This document shows, piece after piece, positions 1-5,084 of a stretch of 5,249 nt of DNA. The position numbers were made by a program, and so were the translations under genes. Under the pieces are notes generated by a model. That model did not search any database and was not told the origin of the DNA. It was given only the letters and a program-made list of their open reading frames with translations. Origin of the DNA: an uncultured Eubacteriales bacterium (lineage in GTDB: Bacteria; Bacillota; Clostridia; Christensenellales; Aristaeellaceae); NCBI GenBank assembly GCA_900553315.1, contig USCW01000135.1, positions 1 to 5,249 of the forward strand, given 5' to 3'. Within the stretch, counting starts at the first letter, position 1. Each line of letters opens with the position of its first letter.

Positions 1-1
1 C

Positions 2-325
2 GGTCTGTCCGCGCTGCCGCTGGATGCGGAGCTCAGCGCCATTGCCCGCAAGAAATCCGAGGACATGCGGGACAAGGGATATTTTTCCCACACCTCCCCC
101 ACCTACGGCTCTGTAAGCGACATGCTCAAGACCTTTGGCTACAGCTTCAGCGCTGCCGGTGAAAATATCGCGCACCATGCCACCGTCGCCAAGGCGCAGG
201 CTGCCTTCATGTCCAGCAGCGGACATAAGCGCAATATTCTCGGCTCTTCGTGGACGAAGGTCGGCATCGGTGTGTGCTACGATGCGAACGGCTACGTCTA
301 TGTCACGCAGATTTTCGCACGCTGA
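2..325 (+). CDS. CAP/SCP-domain (YkwD-type) extracellular protein, 5' end outside the window
   Basis: The C-terminal 107 residues of a CAP (cysteine-rich secretory protein, antigen 5, PR-1) domain are visible in frame from base 2; the start codon, and any signal peptide or cell-wall binding region, lie upstream of the window. In order I see GLSALPLDAELSAIARKKSE (visible residues 1-20), YFSHTSPTYGS (27-37) with the first conserved His, GENIA (53-57) with the conserved Glu, SSGHKRNIL (72-80) with the second conserved His, and the closing strand YVTQIFAR ending in TGA. This is the canonical bacterial CAP order. Bacterial members are usually secreted or surface-attached; their biochemical activity is mostly unknown, and some are linked to sporulation or envelope functions. 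The reading frame is intact to the stop, and a terminator follows 15 bases later. Family assignment is secure; role is not. Confidence 0.93.
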   Translation, partial: GLSALPLDAELSAIARKKSEDMRDKGYFSHTSPTYGSVSDMLKTFGYSFSAAGENIAHHATVAKAQAAFMSSSGHKRNILGSSWTKVGIGVCYDANGYVYVTQIFAR

Positions 326-340
326 TTGCATTTTCGTTGA

Positions 341-383
341 ACCGCCCCATGCCTTATGTACACGGCATGAGGCGGTTTTCTTC
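341..383 (+). terminator. Intrinsic terminator of the CAP-domain gene
   Basis: ACCGCC-C-CATGCC (341-353) pairs with GGCATG-A-GGCGGT (364-376), separated by a 10-base loop and followed by the T-rich run TTTTCTTCT. The stem is about 12 bp with one opposed C/A. It starts 15 bases after the CAP stop codon and reads as a terminator for the plus strand. The convergent small gene at 389-712 could use the same hairpin, but the minus-strand side lacks a comparable T tract. Confidence 0.85.
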
Positions 384-388
384 TACTT

Positions 389-712
389 CTATAGCAGCTC
401 GTAGACCACATTCGCGCAGCCGCACATCACCTGCCGATCCTGCGCCCGGCAGCAGCCCCGGCGCATTCCGGTCACGCCGGGCATGGAGATTCCCGCCGTA
501 TGCAGCACTGCCCGTCCGGCGATGCTTCCCCGCCGTGCCGTCGTATTCGTATCTGTCGTAGGAAGCATCGTATCCACCGCCACAAAATGCTCCGTCTGCG
601 CCGGCATCCACAGATTAGTGGTGCGGTTCGTCTGCAGCGGCAAAGCCGTTAAAAGCGCCGCTTCCTGCCATGTCAGAGCAGGCTGCCGCGCATTGATCGT
701 TCGCATCATCAT
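389..712 (-). CDS. Small unrecognised protein with Cys-rich C-terminus (107 aa)
   Basis: I do not recognise the family. The protein from ATG at 712-710 is 107 residues, mostly polar and Thr/Ala-rich with a WMPAQTEHF segment, and ends in a cysteine cluster (GCC...MCGC) before the stop. No membrane segment or signal peptide is evident. The ATG at 712 is preferred because GGGAGGA (719-725 on the minus strand) sits 7 bases upstream of it; it is the first of three consecutive ATGs. An in-frame TTG at 805, preceded by AAGGGGG with a 5-base gap, is a real alternative giving 138 residues. Codons on this strand favour G/C in the third position, as in the neighbouring genes, while the opposite-strand frames look like shadows. 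It is convergent with the CAP gene and divergent from the polymerase operon, so its promoter may lie in the same intergenic region as the LexA-type site. The Cys cluster suggests metal binding or disulfides, but this is only inference. Confidence 0.55.
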   Translation of the reverse strand: MMMRTINARQPALTWQEAALLTALPLQTNRTTNLWMPAQTEHFVAVDTMLPTTDTNTTARRGSIAGRAVLHTAGISMPGVTGMRRGCCRAQDRQVMCGCANVVYELL

Positions 713-815
713 ACGCATTCCTCCCAGTCTGCGCCGCTTGTGCGACGCAGGCGCTACCAATGTATGCACCGCAATATCGAAGGGTGCCGCACCGCCGCGT
801 GACAAAAATTCCCCC

Positions 816-844
816 TTGCAATTTCACCTGCTTCCGGGTATACT
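816..844 (+). promoter_or_regulatory. Sigma-A type promoter of the Y-polymerase/YolD operon
   Basis: -35 TTGCAA (816-821), a 17-base spacer, and -10 TATACT (839-844). Both hexamers match the vegetative consensus at 5 of 6 or close to it and the spacing is ideal. The start of transcription is expected at about 851, some 30 bases before the GTG start of the polymerase gene. The start falls within the LexA-type site. Confidence 0.8.
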
Positions 845-849
845 AATAG

Positions 850-863
850 CAAACATTTGTTCT
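850..863 (+). promoter_or_regulatory. LexA (SOS) operator candidate
   Basis: The sequence cAAACATTTGTTCt matches the Gram-positive LexA/DinR box GAAC-N4-GTTC at 7 of 8 core positions; only the first G is replaced by A. It lies on the expected transcription start just downstream of the -10 box, a position where a bound repressor would block initiation. SOS control of Y-family polymerases is well established in Bacillota, so context supports the call. Binding itself is inferred. Confidence 0.72.
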
Positions 864-881
864 CTAAGGATGTGAAGCCCC

Positions 882-2387
882 GTGGCCGACCGCACGTATA
901 TCGCCATTGACCTGAAATCCTTTTATGCCTCCGTAGAATGCGTGGAGCGCGGTCTGGATCCCATGACCACGAATCTGGTGGTAGCCGACGTGAGCCGCAC
1001 GGAGAAGACCATCTGTCTGGCTGTGTCCCCGTCCCTGAAGGCCTATGGCATCCCCGGACGCGCCCGTTTGTTTGAGGTTATTCAAAAGGTTCGTGACGTC
1101 AACGCCCGTCGCCAGCAGTCCGCGCCGAACCATACCCTTACCGGCGCCTCCAGCGACGCGAAGGCGCTGCAAGCCTCCTCGACGCTGGCCGTGGACTACG
1201 TGACTGCGCCGCCGCAGATGGCCCGGTATATCGAAATCAGTAGCCAAATCTATCATATCTATTTGAAATATATCGCCCCGGAGGACATTCACGTCTATTC
1301 CATCGACGAGGTTTTCATGGACGTGACCAACTACCTGAAAACCTACGGCCTGACCGCCCGTGAGCTGGCCATGCGTATGATCCTCGACGTGCTGAACACC
1401 ACGGGCATCACCGCCACCGCTGGCATCGGAAGCAACCTCTATTTATGCAAAATTGCCATGGACATTGAGGCCAAGCACATCCCCCCAGATGAACACGGCG
1501 TGCGCATCGCGGAGCTGGACGAGCTGCATTACCGCCGTGCCCTGTGGGGTCACCGCCCCCTGACGGACTTCTGGCGGGTGGGCCGGGGCTATGCTCGCAA
1601 GCTGGAAGCCCACGGCCTGTACACCATGGGCGACGTAGCCCGCTGCTCCATGGAAAACGAGGAGCTGCTCTACAAGCTTTTCGGCATCAATGCCGAGCTG
1701 CTCATTGACCATGCATGGGGCTGGGAACCCTGCACCATCGCAGATATCAAGGCCTACCGCCCCACCAGCAGCGGCTGCTCCTCCGGTCAGGTGCTGCATT
1801 GCCCCTACCCCGCCGAGAAGGCGCGGCTCATTGTCCGGGAGATGGCTGACACGCTGGGGCTTGATCTATTAGAGCGCGGACTGGTCACGGATCAGGTGGT
1901 GCTGGCTGTGGGCTACGACATGGAAAGCCTTGATGATCCAAAGCTTCGTGCTGCCTATCAAGGGGAGCTTGCAACGGATTTCTACGGCCGTTCCGTTCCC
2001 AAGCCCGCCGTGGGCACCGCCCATCTGCCGCGCTTTACCGCCTCCTCCCGGCAGCTGATCGACGCATTCTCTCGGCTGTATGATGAGATCGTGGATATGC
2101 GTCTGCTGGTGCGGCGGCTCACGCTGACCGCCAATCATCTCACGGAAGAAGCCCACGCTCCCATGAAAGCTCCTGTGCAGCAGCTTGATCTATTCACCGA
2201 CTACGCCGCCCTTGCCGCAGAGGAGGAAGCGCAGAACGCAGAGCTCGCACGGGAAAAGCAGGTGCAGCAGGTATTGCTGAACCTCAAAAAGCGCTACGGA
2301 AAGAACGCCGTTTTGAAGGGCATGAATCTGGAAGAGGGCGCGACCGCCCGGGAAAGAAACCGTCAGATTGGAGGTCACAAGGCATGA
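882..2387 (+). CDS. Y-family translesion DNA polymerase, UvrX/UmuC type (501 aa)
   Basis: An error-prone polymerase that copies past damaged bases at stalled forks. The palm carries D10 in AIDLKSFYASVE (8-19), with Y15 at the steric-gate position, and the catalytic SIDE motif (140-143, D142 and E143). GIGSNLYLCKIAMD (181-194) is the conserved palm motif, with Cys189 where Ala is common. WRVGRGYARKLEAHGL (231-246) is the helix-hairpin-helix DNA-binding element. The little-finger region follows, then QQLDLF (433-438), a textbook sliding-clamp binding motif. Beyond it a charged, probably helical tail (440-501) contains NLKKRYGKNAVLKGMNLEEG. Length and tail fit the UvrX-like group of Bacillota rather than the shorter DinB/Pol IV. 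The GTG at 882 is the earliest possible start because an in-frame TGA lies at 873-875; AAGGA (866-870) is the ribosome binding site, 11 bases away and rather distant. It overlaps the next gene by ATGA. SOS induction is inferred from the promoter. Confidence 0.96.
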   Translation: MADRTYIAIDLKSFYASVECVERGLDPMTTNLVVADVSRTEKTICLAVSPSLKAYGIPGRARLFEVIQKVRDVNARRQQSAPNHTLTGASSDAKALQASSTLAVDYVTAPPQMARYIEISSQIYHIYLKYIAPEDIHVYSIDEVFMDVTNYLKTYGLTARELAMRMILDVLNTTGITATAGIGSNLYLCKIAMDIEAKHIPPDEHGVRIAELDELHYRRALWGHRPLTDFWRVGRGYARKLEAHGLYTMGDVARCSMENEELLYKLFGINAELLIDHAWGWEPCTIADIKAYRPTSSGCSSGQVLHCPYPAEKARLIVREMADTLGLDLLERGLVTDQVVLAVGYDMESLDDPKLRAAYQGELATDFYGRSVPKPAVGTAHLPRFTASSRQLIDAFSRLYDEIVDMRLLVRRLTLTANHLTEEAHAPMKAPVQQLDLFTDYAALAAEEEAQNAELAREKQVQQVLLNLKKRYGKNAVLKGMNLEEGATARERNRQIGGHKA

Positions 2388-2812
2388 GCGTTTCCGCAGA
2401 TTCCCGCTATAACGATATGCTTGCGCTGCCCCATCACGTTTCCCGCAAGCATCCGCCCATGTCCCTGCACGACCGGGCCGCGCAGTTCTCCCCTTTCGCG
2501 GCGCTGACGGGCTATGAGGATGCGATTGAAGAAACGGCCCGCTTGACAGAGCAGCGCGTGGAGCTGGATGAGGAAGCCAAATCCCGACTCAATCATCGTT
2601 TGGAGCAGTTGCTGCTGCTCCCCCAGCGTCCCGAGGCCAGCTTCACCTATTTTCAACCGGACGAAAGAAAATCCGGCGGCGCTTATGTAACGCACACCGG
2701 ATTGCTAAAAAAAATTGACACCTATGAGCGAATCATTCGTCTGGAGGACGGTTTTCTCATTCCGCTGGATGAGCTTTTCGCCGTAGAAAGTCCCCTATTG
2801 AGCGAGGATTAA
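2384..2812 (+). CDS. YolD-like protein, partner of the Y-family polymerase (142 aa)
   Basis: Small soluble protein of the YolD-like family, which is repeatedly found next to UvrX/UmuC-type polymerases in Bacillota and is thought to play a role analogous to UmuD; its mechanism is not settled. Characteristic segments are MSLHDRAAQFSPFAALTGYE (residues 26-45), a charged helix EETARLTEQRVELDEEAKSR (49-68), and the C-terminal half with YFQPDERKSGGAYVTHTG (89-106) and the closing IDTYERIIRLEDGFLIPLDE (111-130). The ATG overlaps the polymerase stop (ATGA), and GGAGGT (2370-2375) lies 8 bases upstream inside the polymerase gene, so the two are translationally coupled and expected at linked levels. 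Its TAA at 2810-2812 overlaps the stop of the convergent MATE gene. An A8 run (2707-2714) lies within codons for LLKKI. Confidence 0.9.
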   Translation: MSVSADSRYNDMLALPHHVSRKHPPMSLHDRAAQFSPFAALTGYEDAIEETARLTEQRVELDEEAKSRLNHRLEQLLLLPQRPEASFTYFQPDERKSGGAYVTHTGLLKKIDTYERIIRLEDGFLIPLDELFAVESPLLSED

Positions 2813-4146
2813 CCCACCGCCTTGCTGAAACGAAGCGGCTTTTTCCACATATAGACCAGCCCCGCCACGTCCGCCAGCACCCAGCCGATGGGGATTGCCA
2901 GCCAGATACCGACCTCGCCGATCACCGCCGACAGCGCATAAGCCAGCAGCACGCGCATTCCCAACGAGATCACCGTCAGTACCACGGACATTTCCGCACG
3001 CTTAATAGCACGATAATACCCATACAGCAGGAACAGGAAACCGATGCCCACATAGCACGCTCCCTCGATGCGCAGATACTGCACGCCGGCGGCAATGACC
3101 GCCGTTTCCTCCGCCCGAACGAAGATGCCCATCAAAGGCTCTGCAAGCAGGAACACTGCCAGCGAGATTACTGCGCTGAACGCGCCGCTGAGCAAGAACG
3201 CCTGCCGCGTGCCCCTGCGGATGCGCTGCAAGTCGCCTGCGCCGTAATTCTGCGCCACGAAGGTGGAATAGGCGTTGCCGAAATCCTGCACAGGCAGATA
3301 AGCGAAGGTGTCGATCTTGACTGCCGCCGCAAAGGCCGCCATGACCGTGGGGCCAAAGCTGTTCACCAGCCCCTGCACCATCAGGATGCCGAAGTTCATC
3401 ACCGACTGCTGGACGCAGGTCAAGGTGGACAGATTGGTAATTTCCTTCAAAATGGGACGACTGAAATGCACCTCTCCCCGTCCCGGCAGCAAATCACGGC
3501 ACCGAAACAGCACATACAGCGTCATGCCCACGCCCGAAACATACTGCGCAATCACCGTTGCCAACGCCGCGCCCTGAATACCCCACGGCAGCACCGCCAC
3601 AAAAAGCAGGTCAAGTCCGATATTCAGCACCGCCGACACCGCCAGAAACACCAGCGGCGCAGTAGAATTGCCCAGCGCCCGAAGCAGACAGGAAAAGAAA
3701 TTATACAGCGACGTGGCGATCAATCCAGCGAAGATCACCAACAGATAATCCCGCATACCGTCCCAAACCTCCGCAGGCACCTGTAAGAAGGTCAAAATGG
3801 GGTTCAGGCACGCATAGACCAGCACATTCAGCACGAGCGTGACCGTCATAATCAGCACAAAGGCATGAACGATGGCAGATTTTAGGGATGCGCGGTCGCC
3901 CTTGCCCAGATAAATAGAAAACAGCGCCCCCGAACCCATGCTGAGTCCCAAAAAGATCGACGTCAAAAAGGTCATCAATGTATACGCCGACCCAACTGCG
4001 GCCAACGCGTTGCTGCCCAGCACGCGCCCCACGATCAGCGTATCCGCGATATTATACAGCTGCTGCAGCATATTCCCCGCAATCATCGGCAGCGCGAACA
4101 GCAGCAATGCCCGCGCAATGCTCCCCTTTGTCAAATCTCGATACAT
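2809..4146 (-). CDS. MATE-family efflux transporter (445 aa)
   Basis: Multidrug and toxic compound exporter of the inner membrane, using a sodium or proton gradient. The protein is almost wholly hydrophobic, with about 12 membrane segments in two homologous halves. Family marks: LPMIAGNMLQQLYNIADTLI in helix 1 (19-38), VGRVLG (39-44), LRALGNSTAPLVFLAVSAVL (155-174) followed by NIGLDLLF at the end of the first half, and FVAQNYGAGDLQRIRRG (296-312) in the second half. Length is typical. The start is the ATG at 4146-4144: GGAGGGG is 3 bases upstream, and the predicted transcription start (about 4160) lies downstream of the alternative GTG at 4164. The substrate cannot be told from sequence. It converges on the YolD gene with a 4-base overlap at the stop codons and no terminator between them. 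Confidence 0.95.
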   Translation of the reverse strand: MYRDLTKGSIARALLLFALPMIAGNMLQQLYNIADTLIVGRVLGSNALAAVGSAYTLMTFLTSIFLGLSMGSGALFSIYLGKGDRASLKSAIVHAFVLIMTVTLVLNVLVYACLNPILTFLQVPAEVWDGMRDYLLVIFAGLIATSLYNFFSCLLRALGNSTAPLVFLAVSAVLNIGLDLLFVAVLPWGIQGAALATVIAQYVSGVGMTLYVLFRCRDLLPGRGEVHFSRPILKEITNLSTLTCVQQSVMNFGILMVQGLVNSFGPTVMAAFAAAVKIDTFAYLPVQDFGNAYSTFVAQNYGAGDLQRIRRGTRQAFLLSGAFSAVISLAVFLLAEPLMGIFVRAEETAVIAAGVQYLRIEGACYVGIGFLFLLYGYYRAIKRAEMSVVLTVISLGMRVLLAYALSAVIGEVGIWLAIPIGWVLADVAGLVYMWKKPLRFSKAVG

Positions 4147-4149
4147 AAG

Positions 4150-4156
4150 CCCCTCC
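4150..4156 (-). promoter_or_regulatory. Ribosome binding site that fixes the MATE start
   Basis: GGAGGGG on the minus strand ends 3 bases before the ATG at 4146 (GGAGG core 5 bases away). It lies inside the six-codon extension that a GTG start at 4164 would give, which argues against that GTG. Confidence 0.75.
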
Positions 4157-4166
4157 AAGCCCACCT

Positions 4167-4195
4167 ACCATAGCACAAAAGCAAGGCAAGCGCAA
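4167..4195 (-). promoter_or_regulatory. Promoter of the MATE gene with extended -10
   Basis: Read on the minus strand: -35 TTGCGC (4195-4190), 17-base spacer, and -10 TATGGT (4172-4167) preceded by TGC, an extended -10. The start of transcription would be near 4160, leaving a leader of about 14 bases that holds just the ribosome binding site. Confidence 0.65.
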
Positions 4196-4216
4196 GTGAG
4201 GGCGGCGGGAGATTCC

Positions 4217-4387
4217 GGGGGAGAGGCCGCTTCTCTATAAGAGAAGCGCCTCTCCCCCAGACCCCCTCTCCCGAAGAGTAGCTGGGGATTGAGTTGACTC
4301 TTTCTTCTGACCGGTTGCCCCTGTTTGTTGGGCGCGGATTTCTGTTTCTTGGTTGTGGTCACGGCGGCTGACAGAGCCGCCGCGACC
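4217..4387 (-). repeat. Structured intergenic repeat, copy 1
   Basis: Oriented as read on the minus strand. It opens with hairpin B (4387-4357): GGTC-GC-GGCGGCT, loop CTGTC, AGCCGCC-GT-GACC, 13 paired positions including one G-T. A diverged middle of about 75 bases follows, then CTCTTCGGGAGAG and GTCTGGGGG. It ends with long hairpin A (4258-4217), whose arms GGGGGAGAGGCGCTTCTCT and AGAGAAGCGGCCTCTCCCCC pair over 19 bp with one bulged base and a 3-base spacer. There is no T tract after hairpin A, so it is not a typical terminator. The middle of this copy is the most diverged of the three. Confidence 0.85.
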
Positions 4388-4398
4388 TTTGCGGCTTT

Positions 4399-4569
4399 GG
4401 GGGGAGAGGCCGCTTCTCTGAGAGAAGTGCCTCTCCCCCAGACCTCCTCTCCCGAAGAGCGGTTGGCAATTGGCGTGTGCGATTCTGCTTAGTTGGTTCC
4501 GCCTGTGAGTAGGTGTGGTCTCCGATAGGCGTAGTTGTGGTCATGGCGGCTGACAGAGCCGCCGCGACC
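4399..4569 (-). repeat. Structured intergenic repeat, copy 2 (tandem to copy 1)
   Basis: Same order as copy 1 at a period of about 182 bases: hairpin B (4569-4539), with one C-A mismatch and otherwise the same stem, a middle related to copy 3, then CTCTTCGGGAGAG and hairpin A (4439-4399). Hairpin A has one non-Watson-Crick position relative to copy 1. Only about 11 bases separate it from hairpin B of copy 1. The middle, read on the minus strand, can encode TYSQAEPTKQNRTRQLPTAL. No ribosome binding site precedes that frame, so I do not call it a gene. Confidence 0.85.
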
Positions 4570-4642
4570 TGCCTACGGGTGGCCTGCGGATGGATGTGAT
4601 GGGTAGCACTAGGCGTGTTGTTGAGCTGAAAAGATGATATAG

Positions 4643-4670
4643 AAAAAGCAGGGCGCAGACCCTGCTTTTT
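4643..4670. terminator. Bidirectional intrinsic terminator
   Basis: AAAAAGCAGGG (4643-4653), loop CGCAGA, CCCTGCTTTTT (4660-4670): a perfect 11-bp stem whose A and T ends make it work in both directions. No plus-strand gene ends just before it. The most likely client is the minus-strand antisense RNA predicted to start near 4950. It also insulates the small gene downstream from read-through. Confidence 0.8.
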
Positions 4671-4683
4671 CAACAATATTCGC

Positions 4684-4712
4684 TTGCTGAGGAAGCATCC
4701 GCATGTTACACT
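4684..4712 (+). promoter_or_regulatory. Promoter of the small membrane-protein gene
   Basis: -35 TTGCTG (4684-4689), 17-base spacer, -10 TACACT (4707-4712) with the extended TGT just before it. Transcription should begin near 4719, exactly at the base of the 5' hairpin. It lies 13 bases after the bidirectional terminator, so this is an independent transcription unit. Confidence 0.68.
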
Positions 4713-4718
4713 AGAACT

Positions 4719-4734
4719 GCGCTTGCAAAAGCGC
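4719..4734 (+). other. 5'-end hairpin of the small-protein mRNA (GCAA tetraloop)
   Basis: GCGCTT-GCAA-AAGCGC is a perfect 6-bp stem closed by a GNRA-type tetraloop and placed at the predicted 5' end of the transcript. Such end hairpins stabilise mRNAs; toxin mRNAs of type I systems often carry them. Downstream, CACCT (4750-4754) and TCACC (4762-4766) are complementary to parts of the ribosome binding site at 4780-4789, so the leader could mask translation. The folding itself is inferred. Confidence 0.6.
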
Positions 4735-4779
4735 CGAGGCAGAGGGCAACACCTAAAACCATCACCGGTCAGGTGCGGG

Positions 4780-4789
4780 AAGGAGGTGA
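4780..4789 (+). promoter_or_regulatory. Very strong ribosome binding site deciding the small-ORF start
   Basis: AAGGAGGTGA is complementary to the 16S rRNA 3' end over all ten bases, with the GGAGG core 8 bases before the ATG at 4795. It shows that the upstream in-frame TTG at 4684, which also overlaps the promoter, is not the start. Confidence 0.85.
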
Positions 4790-4794
4790 GGCCC

Positions 4795-4932
4795 ATGCCG
4801 GAACTTCTGACGACGCTTCTGGGCGTGATGTTTGTGGCGGGAACGCTGCTGCATACGCTCAAAAAGCTGGAAAAAGAAGTAACCGCCCACGATGACTGCA
4901 ACAACGTGGACGGTGAAAAACGCAAGGGTTAA
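4795..4932 (+). CDS. 45-aa single-membrane-segment protein, candidate type I toxin
   Basis: I do not recognise a named family. The protein has a short N-terminus (MPE), one hydrophobic segment of about 19 residues (LLTTLLGVMFVAGTLLHTL, 4-22), then a charged tail: KKLEKE, an acidic DD, and a basic end EKRKG. One membrane helix followed by a charged C-terminus in under 60 residues is the general shape of holin-like and TxpA-type toxins, and also of harmless small membrane proteins. The support comes from context: own promoter, structured leader of about 76 bases, a perfect ribosome binding site, a terminator at 5001-5035, and an opposing promoter just past the stop giving an RNA antisense to all of it. 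The gene being real is well supported by the ribosome binding site; the toxin function is inference. It sits between inverted copies of the structured repeat. Confidence 0.75.
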   Translation: MPELLTTLLGVMFVAGTLLHTLKKLEKEVTAHDDCNNVDGEKRKG

Positions 4933-4955
4933 ACAGCAAAACCCTCTGCCTCGTT

Positions 4956-4984
4956 ATCATAACCCCAGAACATCTAAAAGTCAA
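4956..4984 (-). promoter_or_regulatory. Near-consensus antisense promoter
   Basis: Read on the minus strand: -35 TTGACT (4984-4979), 17-base spacer, -10 TATGAT (4961-4956). Each hexamer has 5 of 6 consensus bases, making it the strongest promoter by eye in the window and stronger than the sense promoter at 4684-4712. Transcription should start near 4950 and run leftward across the 45-residue gene. No minus-strand gene with a ribosome binding site follows. Confidence 0.78.
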
Positions 4985-5000
4985 TACCCAACAAAGCCTA

Positions 5001-5035
5001 TTTCCGACTGCAAAACCACGCAGTCGGAAATTTTT
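5001..5035 (+). terminator. Intrinsic terminator of the small membrane-protein gene
   Basis: TTTCCGACTGC (5001-5011), loop AAAACCAC, GCAGTCGGAAA (5020-5030), then TTTTT: a perfect 11-bp stem with a T tract. It ends the plus-strand unit 69 bases after the stop codon. The antisense promoter lies between stop codon and terminator, so the sense mRNA 3' end covers that promoter region. Confidence 0.88.
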
Positions 5036-5084
5036 CATTTCTAAATGCCGCATAGAAACGCCGCCCCTGCTCCTCACCTCGCAC

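Larger units (their letters stand above)
4643..4950 (-). ncRNA. Candidate antisense RNA to the small membrane-protein gene
   Basis: Inferred from a near-consensus minus-strand promoter at 4984-4956 and the bidirectional terminator at 4670-4643; expected length is about 300 bases. It would start about 18 bases beyond the stop codon of the 45-residue gene and cover the whole reading frame, ribosome binding site and 5' leader, so it could pair completely with that mRNA up to its 5' end. The open frame on this strand (TTG at 4925) has no ribosome binding site and mirrors the sense gene, so a non-coding role is preferred. This is the layout of type I antitoxin RNAs such as RatA. No transcript evidence is available. 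Confidence 0.5.

Noticed and set aside
483..875. Plus-strand open frame of 130 codons opposite the Cys-rich gene
   Set aside because: Runs through the operon promoter and LexA-type site, has unnatural composition and no good ribosome binding site.
4217..4258. Long hairpin A as an intrinsic terminator
   Set aside because: The stem is strong but no T tract follows on either strand, and it recurs in all three repeat copies regardless of gene ends.
4165..4362. Minus-strand open frame of 65 codons upstream of the MATE gene
   Set aside because: It is made of repeat copy 1 including both hairpin arms and runs through the MATE promoter; no ribosome binding site before its start.
4684..4794. N-terminal extension of the small membrane protein from an upstream in-frame TTG
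   Set aside because: It overlaps the promoter and the leader hairpin, while the ATG at 4795 has a perfect ribosome binding site.
4359..4925. Long minus-strand open frame of 188 codons across the small gene and repeat copy 2
   Set aside because: It starts at a TTG without a ribosome binding site, crosses the terminator hairpin at 4643-4670, and its first half is the mirror of a well-supported plus-strand gene. A non-coding antisense RNA explains the promoter better.
5038..5058. Imperfect palindrome TTTCT-AA-ATGC-C-GCAT-AGAAA
   Set aside because: Short, bulged and without T tract or neighbouring gene end; no function can be supported.
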